Source: Crateriforma conspicua
GTDB taxonomy: Bacteria > Planctomycetota > Planctomycetia > Pirellulales > Pirellulaceae
Direction of reading: 5' to 3'
Assembly: GCF_007752935.1 (NCBI RefSeq)
Contig: NZ_CP036319.1
Location: forward strand, 6,366,501-6,430,500
DNA length: 64,000 nucleotides
Shown here: piece by piece, positions 52,621 to 61,380 of the stretch
Numbering within the stretch: the first letter of the stretch is position 1
Layout: every line of letters begins with the position of its first letter
Made by a program: the position numbers and the translations under genes
Notes under the pieces: generated by a model
What the model was told of the DNA's origin: nothing
The model's input: the letters and a program-made list of their open reading frames with translations, nothing else
Databases searched by the model: none

Positions 52621-53915
52621 GCGGCGTTGCCCCCGATACACCGGAAACCGACACCGGTCCGTGGTACCGCGGCGTGACGCGATACCAATGGTTGGTGCTG
52701 GCGATTGCTTGTGCGGGCTGGGTTTTCGACGTTTACGAAGGCCAGATTTTCAATCTGACCCGAAACGACCTGTTGGGCGATCTGCTGGAAAACCCCGAGG
52801 CTGGGCGACAGTTTTGGGGCGACGCCTTCCTGGCGATCTTTCTGGCGGGCGGAACCATTGGCGGATTGCTGTTCGGTTCGCTGGCCGATCGATACGGCCG
52901 CAGCCCGATCATGATCGTGACGATCCTGATGTATTCCCTGTTCAGCGGGCTGACGTACTTTGCCAACGACATCTACACCGTTGGCGTGTTGCGTTTCTTG
53001 GTCGCCCTGGGGATCGGTGGCGAATGGGCGGTCGCCGCCAGCCTGGTCAGCGAAGTGTTTCCCAAACGTGCCCGCGCCCAGGCATCAGGAATCTTCCACG
53101 CCAGCAGTATCCTTGGCACTTGGCTGGCCGCACTCGCGGCCATGTTGGTGGGAGTTCATTGGCGTTATGCATACTTACTGGGCGTTCTACCCGCGCTGTT
53201 GATCGTTTGGGTTCGGGCCAGTGTTAAAGAGCCCGAGCGCTGGCGGGCCCAGAAGAATTCCGAACACGCGAATCAACTTGGCAGCTTCAATACGCTATTG
53301 CTGGATCCTCGATGGGGCTCAGTCGCAATCCGTGGAATGTTGTTGGCTGCGGTGGGACTGGGAACATTCTGGGCGGTAACGGTTGCCGGCCAGGACTTGA
53401 TGCGTGAATTGTTGTTGTCCAACGGTGTGGACGAAGACACCGCGGGCAGCCGAGCCAAGTTCGCCTATGGGATCGTTCAAGCGGCCGGTGGCGGCCTGGG
53501 ATTGTTGTCGTTCGGTCCGCTGTGTGCCAAGTTCGGACGTAAACCGACCTTCATTGCGTTTCAAGCGTTGGCGCTATTGATCGTGCCGATCACCTGTTTT
53601 GTCCCGCAAACCTATTGGCAGCTGATCGTCTTGATGCCCATCTTCGGATTCTTGACACTGGGGATGCACAGCGGTTTTGCGATCTATTTCCCGGAATTGT
53701 TCCCGACCCGGATTCGCGCCACCGGTGCAAGCTTTTGTTTCAATGGTGGCCGCCTGATGGCTGTTCCGGTTTTGCTGTTAAGCGGTTGGCTGAAAGACCT
53801 GGACACGATCTCACTGCCGACCGCGGTGACGGTTTTGTCATCATTGTTCATTGTCGGAATTCTAATCATGTTAACGTTGCCCGAGACCCGACAACGTGAT
53901 TTGATCGAAGACTAA
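52617..53915 (+). CDS. Major facilitator superfamily transporter
   Basis: A 432-residue permease with 12 transmembrane segments. The motif GSLADRYGRSPIMI between helices 2 and 3 is the classical MFS signature (GxLaDrxGRk), and LRFLVALGIGGEWAVAASLVSEVFPKRARAQASGI matches the aromatic-acid/metabolite:H+ symporter type. It starts at a GTG that overlaps the dioxygenase stop, so it should be co-translated and probably imports the dioxygenase substrate. A TSUP permease follows after 7 bases. Substrate class is inferred only from the neighbours. Confidence 0.92.
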   Translation: MSGVAPDTPETDTGPWYRGVTRYQWLVLAIACAGWVFDVYEGQIFNLTRNDLLGDLLENPEAGRQFWGDAFLAIFLAGGTIGGLLFGSLADRYGRSPIMIVTILMYSLFSGLTYFANDIYTVGVLRFLVALGIGGEWAVAASLVSEVFPKRARAQASGIFHASSILGTWLAALAAMLVGVHWRYAYLLGVLPALLIVWVRASVKEPERWRAQKNSEHANQLGSFNTLLLDPRWGSVAIRGMLLAAVGLGTFWAVTVAGQDLMRELLLSNGVDEDTAGSRAKFAYGIVQAAGGGLGLLSFGPLCAKFGRKPTFIAFQALALLIVPITCFVPQTYWQLIVLMPIFGFLTLGMHSGFAIYFPELFPTRIRATGASFCFNGGRLMAVPVLLLSGWLKDLDTISLPTAVTVLSSLFIVGILIMLTLPETRQRDLIED

Positions 53916-53922
53916 ACCGACC

Positions 53923-54687
53923 ATGGATGACACCACCACGATGATTCTGATTGCGACCGTGGCCGCGATCGCAGGATTCGCCCACAGCGCGATCGGTTTC
54001 GGATTTGGAATCGTGTCGCTGTCCTTGTTGCCATTGATCGTGGATGTGCGTCAATCACACATCGTCGTTTCGACCGCAAGTGTTCCGGTCATTCTGATGG
54101 CCGCGTGGTCGTTTCGGCGTGGGTTGAATTGGCGAGACATTCGTCCGGCCGTTATCGGCGCGATCGTTTTTCTTCCCGTCGGTCTAGTGCTGTTTGAAAT
54201 GATGCCGATGGGGTGGTTGGTGCGTGTGACGGGACTGGCAATCCTGCTGATGGTCCTGATGAATTACCGCAACCGGCACCGGAAAACCGACAGCGACACG
54301 GACGGACCGGGAATCGTCCCCGCGGAAGCAGCGACCACCTGGCCCTGTTTCATCGCCGGCGGACTGGGCGGCTTTCTGGCCGGAGCGGTCAGCATTGCAG
54401 GTCCGCCGATGGCCGCATTCGGATTGAAACAAGGCTGGCCAGCAGAACGATTCAAAGCGTTCATGAACTTTTACCTGTTGGTCGTCGCGATGTACAAAGT
54501 CGGCGGGATGGTGGTGCGAAACCTGATTGATCGCGAAGCTCTGACCCAGGCTTGCTGGCTGGCCCCCGCAGCGGTGATCGGAATCGTGGTCGGCGCCAAA
54601 GCCAGCCGTCACTTTTCCAGCCGCTGGACCGAGGCTTTGGTCACGACCAGCCTGCTGGCCATCGCGGTGTACTTCATCGTCGGCTGA
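53923..54687 (+). CDS. TSUP-family (TauE/SafE) membrane permease
   Basis: A 254-residue protein with 7-8 hydrophobic segments and the TauE/SafE pattern: AGFAHSAIGFGFGIVSLSLLPLIVD at the N-terminus and GGLGGFLAGAVSIAGPPMAAFGLKQGWP in the middle, the two internal repeats of the family. TSUP proteins export or import sulfite, sulfoacetate or other organosulfur compounds. It starts 7 bases after the MFS gene. Together with a TauD-type dioxygenase and an importer, it would fit release and export of sulfite from a sulfonate, which is only an inference. Confidence 0.9.
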   Translation: MDDTTTMILIATVAAIAGFAHSAIGFGFGIVSLSLLPLIVDVRQSHIVVSTASVPVILMAAWSFRRGLNWRDIRPAVIGAIVFLPVGLVLFEMMPMGWLVRVTGLAILLMVLMNYRNRHRKTDSDTDGPGIVPAEAATTWPCFIAGGLGGFLAGAVSIAGPPMAAFGLKQGWPAERFKAFMNFYLLVVAMYKVGGMVVRNLIDREALTQACWLAPAAVIGIVVGAKASRHFSSRWTEALVTTSLLAIAVYFIVG

Positions 54688-54738
54688 TCGACCAACCGAC
54701 CAGTGATCGATTCGCCGCAACCATTGACGGTATACGAA

Positions 54739-55707
54739 TCAATCGATGTTCCCGCCGCCGGCCGCAATCGAAAGCACCACTTTCATGTGTTTTCCATCGG
54801 CGGCGACGTCAAAAGCGTCTTGGCACTGATCCAGGCGATACCGTGCGGTGATCATCGAATCGACTTCGATTGCATCGTGACGCATCGCTTCGATGGCCGG
54901 TTCAAACGGCCCACACCGACTGCCCACAACCGTGATTTCATCAATCACCAGCGGAGCCAGTGACGCGGCATGAGGTGCCGCCACGGTTGTCTTTAGCACC
55001 AACGTTCCGCGAGGCCGCAGCCATTTCATCGCTGTGTCGATGCCGGTCGGGCTGCCACAGCATTCAACGGCCAAGTCGACATCACGCGTCTCGGGAACAT
55101 CGTCCCGGTCGCAGGTTTCGATTCCCAATGATTCAAAACGTTGCCGCTTCGGCGCATGCTTTCCCACCACCGTCACATGACAGCCGTGATGACGCAAGAC
55201 TTGCGCACACAGATAGGCCAAGCGGCCATCGCCGATCACGACACACTGCGGAGCGCCGGACAAATCGACCTGAGCCGGAATTTGAAAAGCGGCCGCCAGC
55301 GGTTCGACCAGCGTGGCACGGTCGTCGCTGACATCATCGGGAACCAAATGCAGATTTCGCTCCGGCACACAAACCTGTTCCGCGAACGCGCCGTCATGGT
55401 TCAAGATGCCCAAGACCGATCGGTGGGGACAATGTGTCGGCCGGCCCGCCCGACAGGTCGGGCATTGGTGGCAACTGCAATTGATTTCTCCTACCACGCG
55501 ACGACCGGCAAAGGAACCCTCGCGGGCCAGCCCGACAAACTCATGACCGGGCACGCCGCGAAACCCCATGTACCCGGCCCGAAGCTGAAGATCGGTTTCG
55601 CAGATCCCCGCCTGGATGACGTCAACGACCACTTCCCCCTGCCCCGGGTCCACCTGGTGGTCATCGATGGCGGTGATTCGACCGTCGTCTAGGTACAAAG
55701 CCTGCAT
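54739..55707 (-). CDS. Zinc-dependent alcohol dehydrogenase (MDR family)
   Basis: A 322-residue medium-chain dehydrogenase/reductase. ICETDLQLRAGYMGFRGVPGHEFVG contains the catalytic-zinc Cys and His, NCSCHQCPTCRAGRPTHC holds the four Cys of the structural zinc, and VIGDGRLAYLCAQVLR is the nucleotide-binding loop. It should oxidise an alcohol or polyol with NAD(P). I start at the ATG at 55707; a frame from 55821 adds unlikely basic residues. It is convergent with the TSUP gene, so it is not part of that operon, but it could act on products of nearby oxidoreductases. Slightly shorter than typical members. Confidence 0.9.
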   Translation of the reverse strand: MQALYLDDGRITAIDDHQVDPGQGEVVVDVIQAGICETDLQLRAGYMGFRGVPGHEFVGLAREGSFAGRRVVGEINCSCHQCPTCRAGRPTHCPHRSVLGILNHDGAFAEQVCVPERNLHLVPDDVSDDRATLVEPLAAAFQIPAQVDLSGAPQCVVIGDGRLAYLCAQVLRHHGCHVTVVGKHAPKRQRFESLGIETCDRDDVPETRDVDLAVECCGSPTGIDTAMKWLRPRGTLVLKTTVAAPHAASLAPLVIDEITVVGSRCGPFEPAIEAMRHDAIEVDSMITARYRLDQCQDAFDVAADGKHMKVVLSIAAGGGNID

Positions 55708-55992
55708 GGCAGGATCGTCGATGGGTGGGAAACGAGCGGGACGCCGAAACAGAACACGAATCAGGGCCAGCGGATTGTAGCACGTGACGATTTGTATCAT
55801 CCGAACCCGGCGGGGCCCCAACTTGTGAACGCCCTGCCGGGGGCATAAAACATGCCCTACGAGCCGCGATACCGTTGCACAAGGCGGCGGTGAACGCCAG
55901 CGGTCGATGGCCGCATGCTAGAGAATCGGTCCTTGACCCGCGGTATGGTTCCCCAACCGAACTTTTCCCTTTCTTCAAGAGAGAGCAACCTA

Positions 55993-57168
55993 ATGTCTCA
56001 ACGGCCATTGAATGTTGGAATGATCGGCGGCGGTGGCGGCGCCTTTATCGTCCAGCCTCACCAGCGTTCGATTCACTTTGACGGAACCCGCCGGGTGACC
56101 TGTGCTGCACTGCACCCCGATCCCAAGGTGGCCAAACAGGAAGCGGAAGCTTGGGAATACCCGCTGGTCGGATACGAAAGTTACGACCAGATGATCGAAG
56201 AAGAGTCCAAGAAGCCGGTCGGCGAACGGATCGATTATGCCCTGATCGTCACGCCGAACCATGTCCACTTTGATCCCGCCATCAAGTGCGTCAAAGCCGG
56301 CATCCCGGTCTTTTGCGAAAAGCCGTTGACGCTGAATTTGGACGAAGCCAAACAGCTGGTCGCGGCCGTCGAAGAACACAAGGTCCCGTTCTGTGTTTCG
56401 CACACTTACCTGGGTCACTGGACCAGCCGTTTCGCACGCTTCATCGTCACCAGCGGCTTGATCGGCGACGTCCGCTTCGTGGATTCGCGTTACCTGCAGG
56501 GCTGGTTGGCCGAACGCACCGAAGACACCGGTTCGGTCCAGGCCGAATGGCGTGTGGACCCCAAGAAGTCCGGTGCCAGCCTGTGCGGCGGCGACATCGG
56601 AACCCACGCTCTGATGCAACTGCGTTACGTCACCGGTCTGGATGTCACCCGAGTCCAGGCCAACTTGGAAACGTTCGTTCAGGGCCGCGTTTTGGACGAT
56701 CACTTCACGACCTATTGCGAACTGTCCAACGGCGGCAAGGCGCTTGTTCGTGCGACCCAGATCGCGATCGGTCACAAGAACGACCTGGGCATTGAAGTCA
56801 ACGGATCCAAGGGAACGCTTTCTTGGCGACAAGAATTCCCCGAAGAACTGACGATCTGCCTGCCCGGTCAACCGGACCGCACCTACTTCCGCGCCAGCGT
56901 GACCGCCAACGATGGCTTCTTGGGCGACCTGCCGGAAGACTTGATGGCCGAGCCGAACATTCCCGCCGGTCACCCCGAAGCATTCCACGACGCGTTCGCG
57001 CGTTTGCACCGCTGTTTCGAACAAGACGTCCGCGCGTACAACGATGGCAAACCATTCGATTGCGACGGCAGCAAGTACGCCAACGTCTATGACGGATTGA
57101 TTGGCATGCAGTTCATCGATGCCGCCGTCCGCAGCAATCAAGAAAACGGTGCCTGGGTCGATATGTAA
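55993..57168 (+). CDS. Gfo/Idh/MocA-family oxidoreductase
   Basis: A 391-residue cytosolic member of the family. LNVGMIGGGGGAFIVQPHQRSIHFDG is the Rossmann loop with an unusual five-Gly run, FCEKPLTLNLDEAKQL contains the EKP lysine, and SLCGGDIGTHALMQLRYVTGLDVT the second-domain helix with the catalytic Asp/His. The ATG at 55993 has a GAGAG about 8 bases upstream. Longer than the neighbour at 48955 and only distantly similar in its C-terminal part. It resembles members annotated in sugar or inositol metabolism; substrate unknown. A hairpin at 57219-57253 likely ends its transcript. Confidence 0.9.
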   Translation: MSQRPLNVGMIGGGGGAFIVQPHQRSIHFDGTRRVTCAALHPDPKVAKQEAEAWEYPLVGYESYDQMIEEESKKPVGERIDYALIVTPNHVHFDPAIKCVKAGIPVFCEKPLTLNLDEAKQLVAAVEEHKVPFCVSHTYLGHWTSRFARFIVTSGLIGDVRFVDSRYLQGWLAERTEDTGSVQAEWRVDPKKSGASLCGGDIGTHALMQLRYVTGLDVTRVQANLETFVQGRVLDDHFTTYCELSNGGKALVRATQIAIGHKNDLGIEVNGSKGTLSWRQEFPEELTICLPGQPDRTYFRASVTANDGFLGDLPEDLMAEPNIPAGHPEAFHDAFARLHRCFEQDVRAYNDGKPFDCDGSKYANVYDGLIGMQFIDAAVRSNQENGAWVDM

Positions 57169-57218
57169 TTCCCATCGCACCAACGCCGCGCGACGGATCG
57201 TGGTCAACCATCGATCGC

Positions 57219-57253
57219 AACGCCGAGATTTCCAATTCCGGAATCTCGGCGTT
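57219..57253 (+). terminator. Hairpin downstream of the oxidoreductase gene
   Basis: AACGCCGAGATT (57219-57230) and AATCTCGGCGTT (57242-57253) form a perfect 12-bp stem with an 11-base loop, 51 bases after the stop. The following CTTC is not a U-run, so this may be a factor-assisted terminator or an RNA-stabilising hairpin. Confidence 0.55.
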
Positions 57254-57368
57254 CTTCATGCGCCATCATCGCATTCAGTGGACGGCGTGGGGTTTAGGCA
57301 TAGGCTATCAATCGCCAACGATGCCAGGCATTGATTCAGCATTTCAACCCACTGCAACCAACCGGCCG

Positions 57369-57827
57369 CTAGGCGGGGAACCACTGATACAGCATCAGGT
57401 AAACCAACACGCCGGTCACCGACACATACATCCAAATGGGATAGGCGTAGCGAACCAGACGTTTGTGCGCCACGATGCGACGCTTGTAAGCCAGGTAAAC
57501 CGCACGCAGTGCCAGCACCGGAACGGCCATCGCCAACAACAGGTGTGGAATCAGGATCGCAAAGTAAGCGATGCGTGCGGCCGGCGGCGCATCGGCCGGA
57601 AACTTCTTATTCGGTTCACCCGTGGTGACCTGAAGAGCGACTTTATGCAGCAGATACGCGGCCAAAAAGAGTCCGCTGACCACCACGGCGGCGATCATCA
57701 AATTGCGATGCTTCCGCCACTGTTTCTGTTTGATTTTGACCAGCCCGGCGACCAACAACCCGATGGCACAAAGATTCAACGCTGCGGTCACATGGGGCAA
57801 ATTGGCCGCTAAAAATTCCCACGACAT
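57369..57827 (-). CDS. DUF420 membrane protein
   Basis: A 152-residue protein with four transmembrane segments and conserved His in HRNLMIAAVVVSGLFLAAYLLHKVALQ and HLLLAMAVPVLALRAVYLA, as in DUF420 (YozB/CtaM-like) proteins encoded beside cytochrome oxidase genes and suspected of a role in oxidase assembly. The ATG at 57827 puts the first helix near residue 14. It starts 13 bases after the stop of the SCO gene, so it is the last gene of the heme/copper maturation run. The conserved His residues suggest heme or metal contact. Confidence 0.88.
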   Translation of the reverse strand: MSWEFLAANLPHVTAALNLCAIGLLVAGLVKIKQKQWRKHRNLMIAAVVVSGLFLAAYLLHKVALQVTTGEPNKKFPADAPPAARIAYFAILIPHLLLAMAVPVLALRAVYLAYKRRIVAHKRLVRYAYPIWMYVSVTGVLVYLMLYQWFPA

Positions 57828-57840
57828 ACTTGGCGGATCC

Positions 57841-58497
57841 TTAGGTCTGATCGTCCAGCATTCCACGAATGCTTTCTTTTAACTTGTCCATCTGCCGCGG
57901 TTCTGGCCAACTGTAGAAACCTTCGATTTCCCCAGCGGCATCGACCAGGGCAAATCGTTCGGTATGGAACTGTTTGTCGACCGGCTGGCGAAAGATCTCC
58001 GCGCCCACACGGCGGATGTAATCCAAGTCCCCGGTCATGAACAACCACTGGTCTTTGTCGGCACCGAACCGGGTGGCGTATTCACGCAAAACTTCCGGTG
58101 TATCAGTTTCGGGGTCGACGCTGATGGCAACAAAACGCACGCCCTGCCCTTCGAATTCGTCCTGCAATTCGCGCAGCTTTTGATTTTGGCTGACACAAAT
58201 GCTGGGACACGTGCTGTAGAAAAAGCTGACCACATACGGCCGCCCCTTCAGGTCTTCGCTGCTGACTTTCCGGCCGCTGCGTTCGATCAGTTCAAACCGG
58301 CTAAGCCAAGCTTCGTCTTCCGGCGGCTTGCTTGGTTCGTCGTTGCGTGTCGCGTCCACATCCAACGGTTGGTCATTGGTGAAGACGACCGCACCTTCGG
58401 GAACTTCATTCGGGGCGTTTTGACGCGAAGCGCGAAGGACCAGGCCGGCAATCAAACCGGCAGCCAAAATAAAGACGATGTTCAGTGCAACTTTCAT
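57841..58497 (-). CDS. SCO1/SenC-type copper chaperone
   Basis: A 218-residue membrane-anchored thioredoxin-fold protein that delivers copper to the CuA site of cytochrome c oxidase or keeps it reduced. One N-terminal transmembrane helix (about residues 4-22) precedes the soluble domain. The copper ligands are intact: Cys97 and Cys101 in YSTCPSICVS and His178 in DKQFHTERF. The SVDPETDTPEVLREYATRFG segment is also typical. I start at the ATG at 58497; the open frame extends upstream for 1.2 kb without a plausible start and is antisense to, or a shadow of, ctaB. Confidence 0.93.
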   Translation of the reverse strand: MKVALNIVFILAAGLIAGLVLRASRQNAPNEVPEGAVVFTNDQPLDVDATRNDEPSKPPEDEAWLSRFELIERSGRKVSSEDLKGRPYVVSFFYSTCPSICVSQNQKLRELQDEFEGQGVRFVAISVDPETDTPEVLREYATRFGADKDQWLFMTGDLDYIRRVGAEIFRQPVDKQFHTERFALVDAAGEIEGFYSWPEPRQMDKLKESIRGMLDDQT

Positions 58498-58727
58498 GTT
58501 CGCTTTGTCCGATTCGAAGGATTCATGATTGCTGACCTGATGAATGAATTCCGCTATCGATCTTCCGCCGCGTGTTTTGCTGTGGATGGATCGCGTTGGC
58601 GATTTATCGATCACCGGCGGATGCAACACCCGCTGTTCCGCACAAGCGACATACCGGCCGTGCATGCTTTCGCGACGATCGGTCGTGACAGGCGACGCCG
58701 GCTTTGCGACGTCGTTGCCATCAAGGT

Positions 58728-59876
58728 TCAGGCCGACGCCAGTATGCACACGGTGGTGACCAGCAAAACGGCGGGCAAGGTCAGCAAGGATGACCGCAAC
58801 ATTGTGCGGCTGATGTCGTCGGCCGGACATGCGGCAAATCGACAGGACGCTTTCCAAAGCGGCCAGCACGCTGCCAAAACAGCCAGCGCCCCGGCGATAT
58901 TCCACCACACCAGACCGCCCTGCAGACACAAGACCAATCCACAACCGGCGATGGCCAACGTCCCGATCAAACTTTGGATCGCAGCCGAACGGCCCGTCGG
59001 GTCGGATCCGGTCGTCATACAGAATCCCGCCTCCTTGTACTGACGACGATACAGCCAAGCGATCGACATGAAGTGCGGGTATTGCCAGGCCGCCAAAACG
59101 CCGAACAGCAACCATGGCGTCGGATCCGCCAAGCGTCCCCCCGCGGCCGTGAACCCCATCAACACGGGCAACGCTCCGGCAACGGCGCCCACGGTCGTGT
59201 TCCATGCGGTCCGCGTTTTCATTGGCGTGTAAACCAACACGTACAACGCCCACGTTGCGATCCCCACGATGGCCGGCGCCGCGCCGAACATCGCCCACAA
59301 CAGGACGGTACCGCCCAGGCCCCAGAACAGGGCCCAGCCGATCGCGGCAGCCGCCGACATCCGACCGGCGGGCAACGGCCGACCGGACGTGCGGACCATG
59401 CGGCGGTCGATTACCCGTTCCCAAATTTGGTTGGCCGCACCGGCACTGGCGGCAACACCGCCGGTCCCGATCAACAGCCACAGCATTGCGACCACCGACA
59501 AACCGCCGGTTCCCTCGGGACGCAAAGCCGCACCGATCATCGCTGTCGCGACCGTGGTCACCAGAATCATGGTCACGATCCGAGGCTTGGAAAGAACTAA
59601 GACGTCCGACCAAAAACCCGCGTCCGATTGACGACGAGGCACTGCAGCGTCCCGACAGTCGGCCGGGTCCACGGACGAGGGCACCGCGTGGCCCAGACCG
59701 CCGGGCTGCAGAGGCTGCTCCGATTCGGCCGACCAAGATGACGGATCCGCCGACTTGGCGGTTTCGGCAATCAGCATCGCGTTGGACAAGGGCTTGTTCG
59801 TCGGTAAGGAGGGTGAACCGGCGTCGATGGCCACAGATGATCGACAGACTGGATGAACGGGCGAGACATCGGCCAT
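58728..59876 (-). CDS. ctaB: Protoheme IX farnesyltransferase (heme O synthase)
   Basis: A 382-residue UbiA-family membrane enzyme that attaches farnesyl to heme B to give heme O. The allylic diphosphate site is ANQIWERVIDRRMVRTSGRPLPAG; its first acidic position is Glu where most members have Asp. The VLVYTPMKTRTAWNTTVGAVAGALPVLMGF block matches CtaB/CyoE. The N-terminal 90 residues before the first helix are hydrophilic and unusually long; the ATG at 59876 is chosen, but 59777 would give a shorter tail. It follows ctaA by 50 bases and is followed by SCO, forming a heme A and copper maturation run. Confidence 0.92.
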   Translation of the reverse strand: MADVSPVHPVCRSSVAIDAGSPSLPTNKPLSNAMLIAETAKSADPSSWSAESEQPLQPGGLGHAVPSSVDPADCRDAAVPRRQSDAGFWSDVLVLSKPRIVTMILVTTVATAMIGAALRPEGTGGLSVVAMLWLLIGTGGVAASAGAANQIWERVIDRRMVRTSGRPLPAGRMSAAAAIGWALFWGLGGTVLLWAMFGAAPAIVGIATWALYVLVYTPMKTRTAWNTTVGAVAGALPVLMGFTAAGGRLADPTPWLLFGVLAAWQYPHFMSIAWLYRRQYKEAGFCMTTGSDPTGRSAAIQSLIGTLAIAGCGLVLCLQGGLVWWNIAGALAVLAACWPLWKASCRFAACPADDISRTMLRSSLLTLPAVLLVTTVCILASA

Positions 59877-59926
59877 GGGCCGGCCCAACCCGCCAGGGTG
59901 TTTACCGCAAATCCGCGTCAAAGGCA

Positions 59927-60994
59927 TCAGACGGCCGCGGCGACCGACGTCTGCGGCTTCGTCGCATCGACCGGCACGGCCACGCCACGATCCGAAACCG
60001 CCGCCTCGGCGTGCCGGCAACGCAAGACCATCAACGACAACGATACGGCCAGGGCCAAAATCAACGACCCGATGGCCACGTGCCCGGTCACAATCCAGGA
60101 TTCAACGAACCCTTTGGCGCGAACCAGAAACCCATCGGCTCCCGGCATCCATCGTAGGAACGACGGAAAACCGTAGTTAACGACCCAGGTGCCTAAGCCC
60201 AAAACGATCTGCAGTGCGACAAAGATTACCAAAGCCGACGCCAGACGCGAGAGCGTCAAATCGCCGCACCCCCTAATCAGAGGCCAAAGCAGGGCCGCGA
60301 AAACCAAAATTCCCAAGGCGATCAACATGTGGGCGACCGCCAGGGCGGCAAACCCGTCCGGCGAAGCCCCCGGCTGGGCGTGACGCAACATCGCCCCCAA
60401 GACAAGTTGGCCATAGCTGGCCACCGCCAACACCCCGGCAGCCGCCACCGTCAACCGTCCGGGCCGTCGTGTTTGCTCTGCCTCACTGATTTCGCCGCTC
60501 GCTTGGCGACGCCACCACCGGCTGCTGCCGACAACCGCGGCGGCCGCCAACGCAAAAAAGGCCGGGCCGACACAGCCGTGAATCATCGCCAAAACCTGGT
60601 CGCTCATCACAACCCGCAAACCGCCCAAGACTCCCTGTGCGATTACGGCGATCAAAATGGCGAAGCACAACATGACGAACCAAAAGCGGTCTTCTTTCCG
60701 CCAAGCGGCCCACAACAACGCGATCGCCACCAATCCCACCACACTGCCCAGCAACCGGTGCCCGTGTTCGACCATGATGTCGAAAGGCCCCGACAGCCAA
60801 GTCGAAAGCGGATAAAGAAACAGGTTGTAGCCGTAGGTCCCCGGCCAATCCGGTACCGACATACCGGCGTCGTAGGTGGTGACCAATCCGCCGATCCAAA
60901 TCAACGGCCAGGCCAAAGCGATCAACAGCCAAGCCAATCGCCGGACGATCCGGGTGGATTCAACGGGATCGGTTTGTTTCAGGCTGTCGGTCAT
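59927..60994 (-). CDS. ctaA: Heme A synthase
   Basis: A 355-residue protein with eight transmembrane segments that oxidises heme O to heme A. The four heme-ligand His motifs are present: EHGHRLLGS near residue 78, a MIHGCVGP motif, VAHMLIALG in the second half and TGHVAIGS near the end, matching COX15/CtaA. The start MTDSLKQTDPVESTRIVRRLAWLLI is normal. It precedes ctaB by 50 bases on the same strand. Heme A is needed for an aa3-type oxidase, so the organism should have one although its genes lie outside the window. Confidence 0.94.
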   Translation of the reverse strand: MTDSLKQTDPVESTRIVRRLAWLLIALAWPLIWIGGLVTTYDAGMSVPDWPGTYGYNLFLYPLSTWLSGPFDIMVEHGHRLLGSVVGLVAIALLWAAWRKEDRFWFVMLCFAILIAVIAQGVLGGLRVVMSDQVLAMIHGCVGPAFFALAAAAVVGSSRWWRRQASGEISEAEQTRRPGRLTVAAAGVLAVASYGQLVLGAMLRHAQPGASPDGFAALAVAHMLIALGILVFAALLWPLIRGCGDLTLSRLASALVIFVALQIVLGLGTWVVNYGFPSFLRWMPGADGFLVRAKGFVESWIVTGHVAIGSLILALAVSLSLMVLRCRHAEAAVSDRGVAVPVDATKPQTSVAAAV

Positions 60995-61089
60995 CGTTTC
61001 AACAAAGTCGTCGGTGCAAAGCGATCCGGCGGAATCGACGCCTTCGGACGTCCCACCGCCCGTTTCGCCGTCGACACCGTTTCGCGTCG

Positions 61090-61287
61090 TTAAGTTTTTC
61101 GTCGGTCAAAAAAAATTTCGCCCGTGATGCCTCCCAGCACACAGCCGCCGGCTCCGAAAATCGCTCCGGCGACCAAGCCGTCTTGGCCTAACAGGAACAT
61201 CAAACCGATGCCCAGGGCCAAACCCAACAGTGCGCCCACGGTGCGGTAATTGTCTCGGCTCAATTGGTGATCTCCGTCGCCAGTCAA
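61090..61287 (-). CDS. Small Gly-rich membrane protein
   Basis: A 65-residue protein with two hydrophobic stretches rich in Gly and Ala (GALLGLALGIGLMFLLG and LVAGAIFGAGGCVLGGITG) ending in a basic tail. The start codon is uncertain: only a TTG at 61287 or 61263 fits, so the exact N-terminus may be shorter. It lies between ctaA and the cytochrome c gene on the same strand, where small assembly or structural proteins often occur. No family recognised; composition suggests a membrane-inserted hairpin. Confidence 0.5.
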   Translation of the reverse strand: MTGDGDHQLSRDNYRTVGALLGLALGIGLMFLLGQDGLVAGAIFGAGGCVLGGITGEIFFDRRKT

Positions 61288-61380
61288 TTCGGCTCGTTGC
61301 GGACAAACAATCTTGGGGACCCTTTCAGATCGTCAGGATTCTCAATCCGCCGCCGCCGTCAACAGGCGGTCAATTCAGGT

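Noticed and set aside
57841-59736. A 631-codon minus-strand frame that would fuse a long N-terminal part to SCO
   Set aside because: The upstream 1.2 kb is a shadow of ctaB in another frame: Arg/Gly-rich, no membrane or domain features. The SCO gene starts at 58497.
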